Of a stretch of DNA of 64,000 nt, positions 9,113 through 18,945 are shown one piece after another. The position numbers were made by a program, and so were the translations under genes. The notes under the pieces are model-generated. The model had not been told where the DNA came from, ran no database searches, and was given only the letters and a program-made list of their open reading frames with translations. How positions within the stretch are numbered: the first letter of the stretch is position 1; each line of letters begins with the position of its first letter. The stretch is from BOG-908 sp964242115 (GTDB lineage: Bacteria; Pseudomonadota; Alphaproteobacteria; Acetobacterales; Acetobacteraceae), in contig CAXSZX010000005.1 in NCBI GenBank assembly GCA_964242115.1, positions 1 through 64,000 of the forward strand, written 5' to 3'.

Positions 9113-9237
9113 CTCCTTCGCTTCACAACGCTGTAACCGGCCATCAAAATGCCGCACCGCCCCGCACCGGCAAGGAAACTCCAGGTCGTGACTGAGCTAC
9201 GGGTCCGAGCCGCGCGTCCCCGAGAGGCGCCCAGCTC

Positions 9238-10947
9238 GTGACGGAGGCACCAAATCCACCCGCTGACCAGCCGTCGCCTAGCGAGCTGATCGCCGCGCGC
9301 ACGGCGCTCTCCGCTCACGTGATGGACGGCCTGCTGCTGGACGGCGTTCCGCTCGCCGCCATCGCAGCCGCCCACGGCACCCCTTGCTGGGTCACCGGTG
9401 CTACCACGCTGCGCGCCCGCTACCGCCGCCTGGCCCACGCCATCGGCGACGTCTCCATCCACTACGCGGTCAAGGCCAACGACCACCTCGCCATCCTGGC
9501 ACTGCTCGCCGCCGAAGGTGCCGGCGCCGACGTGGTCAGCGGCGGCGAGCTGCTGCGCGCCCGCCAGGCCGGCATCCCGGCGCACCGCATCGTCTTCTCC
9601 GGCGTCGGCAAGACCGCGGCCGAACTGGCCCTCGCACTCCATCACGGCGTCGGCCAGATCAACGTGGAGAGCGAGGAGGAGCTGCACGAGCTTGCCGCCA
9701 TCGCCGCGGCCCTCGGCACCACCGCCCGCATTGCCCTGCGGGTGAACCCGGACGTGGACGCCGGCACGCTGGACGCCATCTCGACCGGCCGCGCCGGAGA
9801 CAAGTTCGGCATCCCCGCCGCCCAGATTCCAGCGCTCTACGCCGCAGCCGCTCGCCTGCCCGGCCTGCACCCGACCGGCCTCGCGGTCCACATCGGCAGC
9901 CAGATCTTCGGCATGTCCGCCTTCGCGGCCGCCTACCGCCGCATTGCCACCCTGGTCACCGGCCTGCGCGCCGCCGGCTACACGGTAGACGCAGTCGATT
10001 GCGGCGGCGGCCTCGGCATCCCCTACGCCGACGAGACTGCCTGCCTGCCGGAAGCCTGGGCCGCCTGCATCACCGGCATCTTCGGCCACATGGACCTCCG
10101 CCTCGCCATCGAGCCCGGCCGTTGGCTGGTGGCCCCCGCCGGCGTGCTGCTCGCCTCCGTCATCCGCGTCCGCCACGCTGGCATGCCCCGCCCTCTCGTC
10201 ATCCTCGACGCCGCGATGAACGACCTGGCCCGCCCCGCCCTCTACGGCGCCTGGCACGCCATCCTTCCCCTTGCCGCCACCCGCCTGGCCGCCGCCCCCG
10301 AACCCGCCGACGTCGCCGGCCCGGTCTGCGAGAGCACCGACGTGCTGGCCCGCGCCCGCCTTTTGGCCCCGCTACAGCCCAACGACACGGTGGCGATCCT
10401 GGATTGCGGCGCATATGGTGCGGTGATGAGTTCCACCTACAACGCCCGTCCGCTCGCCGCCCAAGTCCTGGCCGACCCCACCCTGGGCACCCCGGGCTTC
10501 ACGCTCATCCGCCCCCGCGCCGACGCCGCCTCGCTCTGGGCCGGCGAGGTGACGCCCGCCCGGCCGGCCCCGCAGCCGCGCGCGGCGTTGGCCGAAGCCG
10601 GCTCCGTCCACCGATCAAACCCCGACGGAGTGCAGCAGAGCGGCTCCCGAGCGGACCAAACGCACCGTGGCCGCCCTGAAACGGACCGGCATCCCACCCG
10701 AGCAAGCGGAACCTTCGACCAAGCCTACCGTGGCCAAGCTGGCACGCACCGGCACGCCACCGAAGCGGGCGAAACCCTTGACCAAGCCTACCGTGGCCAA
10801 GCTGGCACGCACCGGCACGCCACCGAAGCGGGCCAAACCCGTGACCCGGCCTACCGTCACTCCGCTCGCACCGACAAACCCACCACCGAAGCCGGCCAGG
10901 GAGGCACCGAAACGGGCCACACTCCCAGCGAAGCGCCCCAGCCATGA
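9238..10947 (+). CDS. lysA: Diaminopimelate decarboxylase with repetitive C-terminal tail
   Basis: PLP enzyme of the alanine-racemase fold that makes L-lysine from meso-diaminopimelate. GTG start. The PLP lysine lies in YAVKAND (about residue 79), HIGSQI and the Gly-rich GGGLGIPY phosphate loop follow, and the C-terminal CESTDVLA and DCGAYG motifs complete the active site. A normal enzyme would end near base 10560 (about residue 440); here some 130 residues follow, built from four units of a 63-bp tandem repeat (10654 to about 10905). The tail is polar and disordered-looking. The stop overlaps the next ATG (ATGA). Enzyme identity is firm; the tail may reflect a frameshift or real extension. 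Confidence 0.9.
   Translation: MTEAPNPPADQPSPSELIAARTALSAHVMDGLLLDGVPLAAIAAAHGTPCWVTGATTLRARYRRLAHAIGDVSIHYAVKANDHLAILALLAAEGAGADVVSGGELLRARQAGIPAHRIVFSGVGKTAAELALALHHGVGQINVESEEELHELAAIAAALGTTARIALRVNPDVDAGTLDAISTGRAGDKFGIPAAQIPALYAAAARLPGLHPTGLAVHIGSQIFGMSAFAAAYRRIATLVTGLRAAGYTVDAVDCGGGLGIPYADETACLPEAWAACITGIFGHMDLRLAIEPGRWLVAPAGVLLASVIRVRHAGMPRPLVILDAAMNDLARPALYGAWHAILPLAATRLAAAPEPADVAGPVCESTDVLARARLLAPLQPNDTVAILDCGAYGAVMSSTYNARPLAAQVLADPTLGTPGFTLIRPRADAASLWAGEVTPARPAPQPRAALAEAGSVHRSNPDGVQQSGSRADQTHRGRPETDRHPTRASGTFDQAYRGQAGTHRHATEAGETLDQAYRGQAGTHRHATEAGQTRDPAYRHSARTDKPTTEAGQGGTETGHTPSEAPQP
10654..10905 (+). repeat. 63-bp tandem repeat, four units, inside lysA
   Basis: Units start at 10654, 10717, 10780 and 10843. 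Units 2 and 3 are nearly identical, units 1 and 4 diverged. In the lysA frame a unit reads DQAYRGQAGTHRHATEAG; one base on, it reads TKPTVAKLARTGTPPKRA. By hand count units 1 and 2 share 10 of 21 residues in the lysA frame and 13 of 21 in the shifted frame. Confidence 0.85.
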
Positions 10948-13826
10948 CCACCGCGGCACATACCCAGGACCGCCGCGTCGCTGTCCTGCGCACCGCCGCC
11001 CGGCTCGTGCTGTTCTGGGAGGTGCTTCTCGCCGCACTCTGGCCCGTGCTGGCGGCCCTCGCCGCGCTGGCCGCGCTGGCGCTGCTCGGCGTGGCGTCCC
11101 TGCTGCCCGGCTGGCTGCATTTGGCGCTCGCCGCCGCCGCCCTGGCCGGCCTGGCCGTGCTGCTGCGGACCGCCACACGCCGCCTCCGCCTGCCCGGCCC
11201 GCAGGACGCCGAACGCCGCCTCGAACACGATTCCGGCCTGCGTCACCGCCCCTTCGCCACCCTGCGCGACAACCCCGCCGGCCACGCACCATTCGCCCCC
11301 ACCGGTGCGTCGTCGCCCGCCCCCGCCGGCCGCGCCTCACCCCAAACCTCCACCCGCGTGTCCCCCTTGATCGCCGCCGGCTTGTCTCCCTACGTCGCCG
11401 CTGGCGGCACCTCGGCCACCACCGCCGGCGCGTCGCCGAACGCGCCGCGCAACGCGCCGGCCGCCGACACAGCCCGCACGCCACCGAACGCTTTCGTCGG
11501 CACGCTGCCCAGCACCCCCGCCGCCACCCCACCCGAGGCCACCGCCCTCTGGCACGTCCACCAGGCCCGCGCCCGCCTCGCCATCTCCCGCCTTCGCCTG
11601 CGCGGCCCGAACGCTCAGCTCACCCGCCACGACCCCTACGCCCTGCGTGCCGCCTCCGTGCTGCTGCTGGCCGCCGCCCTGGTCGTCGCCGGCCCGCGCG
11701 CCGGCGCGCGCCTGGCCGGCTCGCTTGCCCCTGGCCTGCCGCTCTCGCTCGCCGGCCCCGCCCCGGTCATCCAGGCCTGGATACAGCCGCCCGCCTACAC
11801 CGGCCTACCGCCAGTCTTCCTGCCCGCTACCGGCGGCACCGTCACCGTCCCCACCGGCTCCCGCCTCACCGTCAGCATCACCGGCGCCGGCAGCCGCCCC
11901 GCCGTCTCCGTCGCCGGCGCCACGCTGCCGGTCGAGCTGCTCGGCCAAGGCAGTTACCAGTCCGCCACAACCCTCTCCCACGCGGGCGCCTTGCGCATCG
12001 ACGGCGGTTTCTCCCGCCTCGCCGGCTGGACCCTGGCACTCATCCCCAACGAGCCCCCCACCGCCGCCTGGCCGAAACTCCCCGGCCGCGCCGGCACGTC
12101 GCTGGCCACCGCGCTCCCCTGGCAGACCGCCCAGCGCTGGGGCGTCGCCGGCCTGCAGGCCGAACTGCGCCCCACCGGCCGCCCCGACCTGCCCGCCTTG
12201 CGCGTTCCCCTCCCGCTTCCCGGCACCCCCAAATCCGCCCAAGGCTCCGCCACTCCCGACCTCTCGCCCAACCCCTACGCCGGCCTGCGGATGACCGGCA
12301 CGCTGCTCGCCCGCGACGTCTCCGGCCAGCACGGCCAAAGCCCGCCCGCCGAGTTCCTCCTCCCCGCCCGCCCGTTCCGCCACCCGCTCGCCCGCGCCAT
12401 CGCCGACCTCCGCCGCCGCCTTGCTTTGCACCCCGACCACCCCGCCGACTCCGCCACTGACCTCGCCGCCCTGGCCGAAGCCCCGCCCACCCCCGCCGTC
12501 CCCGGCCTCTCCCCCGCCGGCGTCATGCTCAACCTCTCCGCCGCCGCCGCCGCGCTGTCCGCCAAGCCCACCGACTCCACCATCGCCGCCGTCCAGGAGC
12601 GCCTGTGGAACCTGGCCCTAGCACTCGACGGCGCCCTGCCCGACGCCTCCGCCCGTGCTCTCGACGAAGCCCGAGAAAACCTGCGCCGCGGACTCGAAGA
12701 CCACGCAAACGGCAAGCTGTCCGACCGCGACCTGCAACAGAAACTCCAAACTCTGCGCGACGCGCTCAACAAGCGCCTCGACGACATCGCCCGCCAGGCC
12801 ATGCAGAAGGGCGCCCTGCAGAAGTTCGACCCGCAAACCCAGCACCTCTCGTCGAACGCCATCGACCGCACCATCCGCAAGCTCGAACAGGCCCTGCGCG
12901 ACAACCGCACCGCCGACGCAAACCAGGCGATGTCCGAGCTGAACCGCATGATGGAGCAGCTCAAGAACGCCCACATCATGACCTCCCAGGAGTCTCAGCA
13001 GGCCCAGCAGCAGGCCAAGCAGGACCGCCAGCAGATGGGCGCCGTGCAGGACATGGTGCAGCGCGAAACCTCGCTGCTCGACCACGCCCAGACCCGCGCG
13101 CCGAAACCCGCTTTCCCGCCCAGCCTCGGCCTCGACCAGATCCGCCCCGACCAGCTCCCCCAGGCATTGCAGCAGGAACTGCAGCCGCAATCCGGCACCG
13201 AGGACCCGTCCCAGCAGCCGGACTCGCTCTCCAGCCCGCCGCCACCGCCCCCCGGTCAGGCCCACGCCCAGGACGGCGCCCACGCCCAAGCCCAGGACGC
13301 CCGCACCCAGCGCGCCCTGCATCGCGCGCTCGACGCGCTGAAGCAGGACCTCGCCCAGTCCGGCCACAAGCCGCCCCACGCGCTCGACGACGCCAGCTCC
13401 GCCATGAACGACGCCGCCGGCGCGCTCGCCCGCAACGACGACCCTCCTGCCCGCGACGCCATCGGCCGCGCCATCGCCGCCCTCCAGCAGGGCGGCCAGG
13501 CGATGAGCCGCGACCAGCAAGGCCAGGGCGGCTCGGCCGGCCTGCAACTCAGCCTGCAACCCGGCAGCCAGTCCGGCCAGGGCCAAGGCACCGAAGAGGG
13601 CGAAGACGGCCCCGGCGACGGCCACACCGGCGGCAAGAAGGACCCGTTCGGCCGCCAGGTGGACGGCAACGGCCAGACCGCCGACGACCCGGACCTGCGC
13701 GTGCCGGACGCCATGGAGCAGGGCCGCAGCCGGGCAATCCAGGACGAGCTTCGGCGGCGCGGGGCGGACCGGGCGCGGCCGAAGAACGAGCTCGACTATA
13801 TCGATCGGCTGCTGAAGCCTTTCTAA
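10944..13826 (+). CDS. TIGR02302 / DUF4175 family membrane-anchored protein
   Basis: 960 residues. Two adjacent hydrophobic helices near the N-terminus (about residues 25-75), another near 235, then a long periplasmic-type region of beta-sandwich character (GLPPVFLPATGGTVTVPTG) and a Gln/Ala-rich, probably coiled-coil C-terminal half ending in the conserved RPKNELDYIDRLLKPF. This architecture, and the position directly after lysA, are typical of the alphaproteobacterial TIGR02302 family, whose function is not established. ATG overlaps the lysA stop (ATGA), so the two are coupled. About 80 residues (110-195) are low-complexity Ala/Pro/Thr. Confidence 0.88.
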   Translation: MTTAAHTQDRRVAVLRTAARLVLFWEVLLAALWPVLAALAALAALALLGVASLLPGWLHLALAAAALAGLAVLLRTATRRLRLPGPQDAERRLEHDSGLRHRPFATLRDNPAGHAPFAPTGASSPAPAGRASPQTSTRVSPLIAAGLSPYVAAGGTSATTAGASPNAPRNAPAADTARTPPNAFVGTLPSTPAATPPEATALWHVHQARARLAISRLRLRGPNAQLTRHDPYALRAASVLLLAAALVVAGPRAGARLAGSLAPGLPLSLAGPAPVIQAWIQPPAYTGLPPVFLPATGGTVTVPTGSRLTVSITGAGSRPAVSVAGATLPVELLGQGSYQSATTLSHAGALRIDGGFSRLAGWTLALIPNEPPTAAWPKLPGRAGTSLATALPWQTAQRWGVAGLQAELRPTGRPDLPALRVPLPLPGTPKSAQGSATPDLSPNPYAGLRMTGTLLARDVSGQHGQSPPAEFLLPARPFRHPLARAIADLRRRLALHPDHPADSATDLAALAEAPPTPAVPGLSPAGVMLNLSAAAAALSAKPTDSTIAAVQERLWNLALALDGALPDASARALDEARENLRRGLEDHANGKLSDRDLQQKLQTLRDALNKRLDDIARQAMQKGALQKFDPQTQHLSSNAIDRTIRKLEQALRDNRTADANQAMSELNRMMEQLKNAHIMTSQESQQAQQQAKQDRQQMGAVQDMVQRETSLLDHAQTRAPKPAFPPSLGLDQIRPDQLPQALQQELQPQSGTEDPSQQPDSLSSPPPPPPGQAHAQDGAHAQAQDARTQRALHRALDALKQDLAQSGHKPPHALDDASSAMNDAAGALARNDDPPARDAIGRAIAALQQGGQAMSRDQQGQGGSAGLQLSLQPGSQSGQGQGTEEGEDGPGDGHTGGKKDPFGRQVDGNGQTADDPDLRVPDAMEQGRSRAIQDELRRRGADRARPKNELDYIDRLLKPF

Positions 13827-13969
13827 GCGAGCAAGCGGTTCTTTTTAAAAAAAAGAACCAAAAAATTTCCATTCCCTTCGCAGCTGGAGCGCGCGCGCTT
13901 CGACCCGGTCGGAACAGCGCACCCAAACGATTTTTGCCTCTTTCAAACCGAAAAGACGACCTTCGCTTA
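13827..13969. repeat. REP1 copy 7, two-armed, degenerate
   Basis: Directly continuous with the TAA stop of the DUF4175 gene. The left arm has lost the loop G (GTTC-TTTTT then A8) and the right arm is strongly diverged. Confidence 0.75.
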
Positions 13970-14021
13970 AATCTTCTTTAACCAAGTTCACAAGTAGTTT
14001 ATTTCGCCAGCACAACACGCT

Positions 14022-16283
14022 ATGGTTGCGGTTATGCTGGCGAACTCCCTCAAACACACGAGCCGCGCCGCCCTGGTCGCCTACGGCGGCTGGGCGCTCC
14101 TCTGCCTCGCACTATCCGCCGGCACCCTGACCTCGCTGCACCAGGTCGAGCGCACCGGCCGTGAAGCCGTGCTGGCCCGCGCCGAGGCAGGCGCCACCGC
14201 AGTCGAGCTGACCCTCCAACGCGTCTTCGAGGCGGTTGCGAACCTGCAGGACCTGGCACAGACCAGGCTGCGCTTCGTCGACACCGCCAACACAGCCGGC
14301 ATCCAGGCGATCGACGAGGAACTCACCGGCAGCCTCTCGCCGAGCCGCAACGCCATCGAGGCGATGAGCATCTACCACCGCGGCCGGCTCGCCTGGGCCT
14401 ACGGCCACATCGCATCCCCGCCCGCCTCCGGCCAGGACGTGGCAGCCGACCAGGCTGGGGGCCTCAGCCTGTCCAAACCGTCGCTCAACCCCGTCACCCG
14501 GCGCTGGTCGGTGCAGGTGACCCTGACGCTGCGCGACCGCACAGGCCGCACCGAGGGGTGGGCCGCCGTACAGCTGGACCCGCTGGCGCTCTCCGACCTG
14601 ATCGCCCGGCAGACCGCGGGCGACGGCGTCGTCAGCATGGTGCAGCTGCGCAGCGACGGCTCCTTCATCGCCCGCAGCAACCATCCCGGCCGGGCATTGC
14701 TGGAACACCCCTCGCCGACCGACCCTGCCTTCGCTGCCGCACTGCGCACCGGCAGCGGGCAGGTCGAGGACATGCAGGGCGGCATCAACCGACTGATCGG
14801 CTTCCGCGCACCGGACGGCGTCCCCATCGTGGTCAGCCAGTCCATCGACACCAGGCTGGCCCGGGCCGGCTTCTACCGCCTGCGCCGCATCGTGCTGGCG
14901 ATCAGCCTGGCGCTGATCACCGGCGGCTTCTCCGCCACCCGGCTGATCCTGGCCAACTACCTGCTGCGCGCCCGCCTCGGCGAACAGGCCATGCTCGACC
15001 CGCTGACCGGCCTGCACAACCGCCGCTACTTCACCGACGTGCTGGCCCGCCGCTTCACCGCCGCCCAGCGCCAGGGCCTCTCGGCCACCGTGCTGCAGAT
15101 CGACCTCGACGGCTTCAAGCAGGTCAACGACACCCGCGGCCACCCGGTCGGCGACGCGCTGCTGCGCCAGGTCGCCGCCCGCCTGCGCGCCTGCGTGGGC
15201 CCCGGCGACGCGGTGGTCCGCCTCGGCGGCGACGAGTTCGCCATCATCCGCCTCGGCCGCCACCAGCGCCGCGACAGCGTGGCCCTGGCCCGCTACGTCG
15301 TCAGCGAGTTGGCCCTCCCCTACCAGGTGGAAACCTACCAGCTCCGCATCAGCGCCAGCGTCGGCGTCGCCCTCTACCCCTCCGGCGGCGAACACCTCCC
15401 CGACCTGCTGCGCAGCGCCGACCTCGCGCTCTACTTCGTCAAGGACGAGGGCGGCGACGCCTACCGGGTCTTCGACCCCGCGATGGAGGAGAGCGTGCGC
15501 ACCCGCCGCGCCCTCGAGCTCGACCTCCGCCAGGCCATCGCCCGCGGCCAGATGGAGGTCTACTTCCAACCCCTGGTGCAGCTCGAACCGCGCCGCGTCG
15601 GCGGCTTCGAGGCGCTGGTCCGCTGGCACCACCCCGAGCTCGGCATGGTGATGCCCAGCACCTTCATCCCGTTGGCCGAGGAGACCGGCCAGATCGCCGT
15701 CATCGGCGAGTGGGTGCTGCGCCAGGCCTGCCTGGAAGCCACGCGCTGGGACGGCAATCTGCGCATCGCGGTGAACCTCTCGCCGGTGCAGTTCGAGCGC
15801 TCGGACATCGTCGACATCGTCGCCAGCGCATTGCGCGAGACCCGCCTGCCGCCCAGCCGGCTGGAGCTCGAGATCACCGAGGGCGTGGTCATGGGCGAGA
15901 TGAGCGACGTGCTGGAGACCATGCGCCGCCTGCAGGCCCTCGGCGTGCGCCTGGCCCTGGACGATTTCGGCACCGGCTACTCCTCATTGAGCTACCTGCG
16001 CTCGTTCCCCTTCGACAAGGTGAAGATCGATGCGAGCTTCCTCGCCGACCTGCACGGCGACGGCGGCACCATCATCCGCGCCGTGCTCGGCCTGTGCGGC
16101 CACCTGGGCCTGGACACGCTGGTGGAAGGCGTGGAAACCCAGGCGCAACTACAATGGCTCCGCGTCGAAGGCTGCACCGAAGTGCAAGGCCACCTGTTCA
16201 GCCCGCCGCGCCCGGCTGGTGGGCTAGCAGAGATCATCGCGCGGGTGGGCGCGCCGGCAGCGCGGCGGCTGGTGCGGTCGTAG
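14022..16283 (+). CDS. Membrane sensor GGDEF-EAL protein (c-di-GMP synthesis/turnover)
   Basis: 753 residues. An N-terminal membrane helix (about 15-37), a periplasmic PDC-like sensor of about 230 residues, and a second helix (about 290-310) lead into GGDEF and EAL domains. The GGDEF motif is intact (LGGDEFAII, about residue 402), so diguanylate cyclase activity is possible. The EAL domain also keeps its catalytic set: FEALVRW (about 530), NLSPVQF, EITEGV, DDFGTGYSSL, KIDASF and VEGVET. Both activities may therefore be present and balanced by the sensor. A second ATG four codons in is an equally good start. Flanked by REP1 copies 7 and 8. Confidence 0.93.
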   Translation: MVAVMLANSLKHTSRAALVAYGGWALLCLALSAGTLTSLHQVERTGREAVLARAEAGATAVELTLQRVFEAVANLQDLAQTRLRFVDTANTAGIQAIDEELTGSLSPSRNAIEAMSIYHRGRLAWAYGHIASPPASGQDVAADQAGGLSLSKPSLNPVTRRWSVQVTLTLRDRTGRTEGWAAVQLDPLALSDLIARQTAGDGVVSMVQLRSDGSFIARSNHPGRALLEHPSPTDPAFAAALRTGSGQVEDMQGGINRLIGFRAPDGVPIVVSQSIDTRLARAGFYRLRRIVLAISLALITGGFSATRLILANYLLRARLGEQAMLDPLTGLHNRRYFTDVLARRFTAAQRQGLSATVLQIDLDGFKQVNDTRGHPVGDALLRQVAARLRACVGPGDAVVRLGGDEFAIIRLGRHQRRDSVALARYVVSELALPYQVETYQLRISASVGVALYPSGGEHLPDLLRSADLALYFVKDEGGDAYRVFDPAMEESVRTRRALELDLRQAIARGQMEVYFQPLVQLEPRRVGGFEALVRWHHPELGMVMPSTFIPLAEETGQIAVIGEWVLRQACLEATRWDGNLRIAVNLSPVQFERSDIVDIVASALRETRLPPSRLELEITEGVVMGEMSDVLETMRRLQALGVRLALDDFGTGYSSLSYLRSFPFDKVKIDASFLADLHGDGGTIIRAVLGLCGHLGLDTLVEGVETQAQLQWLRVEGCTEVQGHLFSPPRPAGGLAEIIARVGAPAARRLVRS

Positions 16284-16287
16284 GCAA

Positions 16288-16340
16288 AGCAAGCGGTTCT
16301 TTTTTGAAAAAAAGAACCAAAAAACTTTTGTCTCTCTCGA
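16288..16340. repeat. REP1 copy 8, left arm only
   Basis: Starts a few bases after the TAG stop of the GGDEF-EAL gene. Perfect GTTC/GAAC arm; the core is cut after CTTTTGTCTC and the right arm is absent. The following DNA is AT-richer, so the missing half may have been lost when the DUF3800 gene arrived. Confidence 0.85.
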
Positions 16341-16518
16341 GTGTGCCGTGGCGAAGCGTGTCGTTTCAGCTGTCTGCAATCGCCCCAGAGAAGCCTTGCT
16401 ACATTTTCTGAAAGAATGTTCAGCTACGCTTCCCATGCTCAACCTACTCGTAGGTAGGGCATGCAACAAACCCTTTTGCAAAACTACTTTCAACGGGGCG
16501 TGCCGGAAGTTCAGGCTG

Positions 16519-17325
16519 ATGTTAAATATTCATTGTTTTTTGGATGACAGCGGAAAAGAAAGTCAGCCTAGCAATCCATTTGTCTGCATGGCAGGCTACT
16601 TTGGAAGCGAAGAAGCAATCAAAGACCTCAATAGCAAATGGCTTCAGCTGCTGAAAAAATATGAAATCACTGAAGTCCATATGAAGGAACTAATTCCTTT
16701 AGAAGGCGAGTATAAGAAGTGGGCTCTGGATAAGATCAAGCGCGACTTGGCTCTAGATGAATTCATTCGAGTTACTCGTGAAACCCATCTAGTTGGCATA
16801 GGCGTAGCGATCGACACTGCAGCTTGGAAGCTGCACCGCAAACGGCATCCGAAGGAACACCTTGGAACCGCTCAGCAGTTTGCCCTTGTGCGCATTTTAT
16901 CCAGGTTAATTGACCATCTTCGGGCCGTCGGCAATGAAACGTCCTTGTCACTAGTCTTCGACACGGACCCGGAGTTTGGTTCCAACCGCCTTGGAATGTT
17001 TGACTACCTGATGACGATCGACACCCAAGCACGTAAACGATTGTCTTCGATAACCTTTGCACGAACTTGTTTCTATCCGGGCCTCCAATGTGCAGACATG
17101 CTCGTATGGGAGACTCGAAGAGAAATGATTCGACGTTCAAACGGTCAGAAGTCCACAAGGAGATGGGACGCCATGCTTGCTAAGATGCCTGAATACGAAC
17201 TCGAGCATATTGGGGAAATGTGGGATGATCGAGCGTTCATCGAAATAGGGCGCGAATTACTTAGGCCTGCATACGAGCAGACCGCCGCTTTCCAAGGGTG
17301 GCTGGCCGCAAGAGCACGTTCGTAA
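16519..17325 (+). CDS. DUF3800 domain protein
   Basis: 268 residues from an ATG that places the conserved FLDDSG motif at the N-terminus, as usual for DUF3800 (commonly YIDESG). The C-terminal GLQCADMLVW motif, also diagnostic, is near residue 193. The family has an RNase H-like appearance and is often found in mobile and defence-associated contexts, but its activity is not established. GC content is visibly lower (around half) than neighbours, with A/T-ending codons, which points to recent acquisition. It sits alone between a broken REP1 and a REP2 repeat. The frame stays open upstream to 16348, so a longer start cannot be excluded. Confidence 0.8.
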   Translation: MLNIHCFLDDSGKESQPSNPFVCMAGYFGSEEAIKDLNSKWLQLLKKYEITEVHMKELIPLEGEYKKWALDKIKRDLALDEFIRVTRETHLVGIGVAIDTAAWKLHRKRHPKEHLGTAQQFALVRILSRLIDHLRAVGNETSLSLVFDTDPEFGSNRLGMFDYLMTIDTQARKRLSSITFARTCFYPGLQCADMLVWETRREMIRRSNGQKSTRRWDAMLAKMPEYELEHIGEMWDDRAFIEIGRELLRPAYEQTAAFQGWLAARARS

Positions 17326-17524
17326 AAGCTATTTCAAACCTACGTTCTTTAGAGTTCAAAGGTCGGCCACGTTTCCCGCTGATACGAAGAGGAAGAAGCA
17401 CTCCTATTACTTGCTTCCACTCGACAGACCGGTCTTTACGCACTTGTTACGAAAAGGGCTTAGTTACCATCTGCCGGCGAGTTCGCGGCTCGTGCTCCCA
17501 AAGCTTTTCCGCTTGGCGGACGCA
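17326..17524. other. Non-coding gap after DUF3800 gene
   Basis: About 200 bp of mixed composition with no credible gene. Its right end (CCAAAGCTTTTCCGCTT, about 17498-17514) resembles the start of a REP1 right arm, suggesting REP2 also landed in a REP1 remnant here. Confidence 0.4.
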
Positions 17525-17720
17525 AGTTCGCAGTGAACACTTTCGGCGTTCAAAGCATCATCAGGCGGCTACCTTCTCCGGCTTTCTTCGATGTCAGACC
17601 TTCGTTCGGCCGTCCGGCCTGCTCAAGGCTCGCGCAGCGACCGCCGTAGGCGGCTTGGCCTTGAACAGGCTGGACGGCCGAACGATCATCGCGCGTCGAA
17701 GGTAGCCTCCGTTCTGTCGG
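17525..17720. repeat. REP2 copy A, long palindromic repeat
   Basis: About 190 bp, closely matching 30923-31120. Nested inverted repeats: outer GGCTACCTTC with GAAGGTAGCC, inner CGGCCGTCCGGCCTG with the near-complement CAGGCTGGACGGCCG, and CCGCCGTAGGCGG in the loop. The whole unit can fold into one long hairpin. Confidence 0.85.
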
Positions 17721-17808
17721 AGTGTTTGCTCCGAAATCTGAGTCTGCCCGTCTTCCCCAGCAACCACCCCCTTGCCTCACGCCCGTCCCCCCAGCCAACT
17801 CCCCCCCC

Positions 17809-18918
17809 ATGAGCCACAACACCTTCGGCCACCTCTTCCGCGTCACCACCTGGGGCGAATCCCACGGCCCCGCCATCGGCTGCGTCGTCGACGGCTGCCC
17901 CCCGCGCCTCCCGCTCACCGAGGCCGACATCCAGCCCTACCTGGACCGCCGCCGCCCCGGCCAATCCCGCTTCACCACCCAGCGGCAGGAGCCCGACCAG
18001 GTCCGCATCCTCTCCGGCACCTATCAAGGCCGCACCACCGGCACCCCCATCGCGCTGCAAATCGAAAACACCGACCAGCGCTCCCGCGACTACGCCAACA
18101 TCGCGACAGCCTACCGCCCCGGCCACGCCGACCTCACCTACGACCAGAAATACGGCATCCGCGACCACCGCGGCGGCGGCCGCAGCTCCGCGCGCGAGAC
18201 CGCCTGCCGCGTCGCCGCCGGCGCTATCGCCCGCCTCATCCTCGGCCCCCAAATCCTCATCCGCGGCGCCCTCATCCAGCTAGGCCCCCACCCCATCGAC
18301 CGAGCCCGCTGGGACTGGGCCGCCACCGAAACCAACCCCTTCTTCTGCCCCGACGCCCACGCCGCCCTCGCCTGGGAAACCCACCTCGCCGAAACCCGCC
18401 GCGCCGGCTCCTCCCTCGGCGCCATCATCGAGCTGGAAGCCACGGGCGTCCCCCCCGGCCTGGGCGCCCCCATCTACGCCAAGCTCGACGCCGACATCGC
18501 CGCCGCGCTGATGAGCATCAACGCCGTCAAGGGCGTCGAAATCGGCGACGGTTTCGCCGCCGCCGCCCTCACCGGCGAGGCCAACGCCGACGAAATGCGC
18601 ATGCAAAACAACCGCCTCACCTTCGCCAGCAACCACGCCGGCGGCATCCTCGGCGGCATCGCCACCGGCCAGCCCATCGTCGCCCGCTTCGCCGTCAAAC
18701 CCACCAGCTCCATCCTTACCCCCCGCCAGAGCATCGACACCGAAGGCGCCAACGTCGACGTCAGCACGAAGGGCCGCCACGACCCATGCGTCGGCATCCG
18801 CGCCGTCCCCGTCGGAGAAGCCATGCTGGCCTGCGTCCTCGCCGACCACCTCCTCCGCCACCGCGCCCAACTCTCCGCCGCCGGCCCGCACCAACCTTGG
18901 CAAGCCCCCAACACGTAA
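17809..18918 (+). CDS. aroC: Chorismate synthase
   Basis: Last enzyme of the shikimate pathway: converts 5-enolpyruvylshikimate-3-phosphate to chorismate with reduced FMN, in the cytoplasm. 369 residues, normal length. Signatures present in order: MSHNTFGHLFRVTTWGESHG at the N-terminus, YDQKYGIRDHRGGGRSSARET (about 105-125, in two parts), INAVKGVEIGDGF (about 240), and HDPCVGIRAVPVGEAM (about 325-340). The start is fixed by this N-terminal signature. Sense strand is extremely C-rich (runs of up to eight C), typical of genes left of 26 kb. Confidence 0.97.
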   Translation: MSHNTFGHLFRVTTWGESHGPAIGCVVDGCPPRLPLTEADIQPYLDRRRPGQSRFTTQRQEPDQVRILSGTYQGRTTGTPIALQIENTDQRSRDYANIATAYRPGHADLTYDQKYGIRDHRGGGRSSARETACRVAAGAIARLILGPQILIRGALIQLGPHPIDRARWDWAATETNPFFCPDAHAALAWETHLAETRRAGSSLGAIIELEATGVPPGLGAPIYAKLDADIAAALMSINAVKGVEIGDGFAAAALTGEANADEMRMQNNRLTFASNHAGGILGGIATGQPIVARFAVKPTSSILTPRQSIDTEGANVDVSTKGRHDPCVGIRAVPVGEAMLACVLADHLLRHRAQLSAAGPHQPWQAPNT

Positions 18919-18945
18919 CTCGCAGAAATATTAACTTACCCCCAG

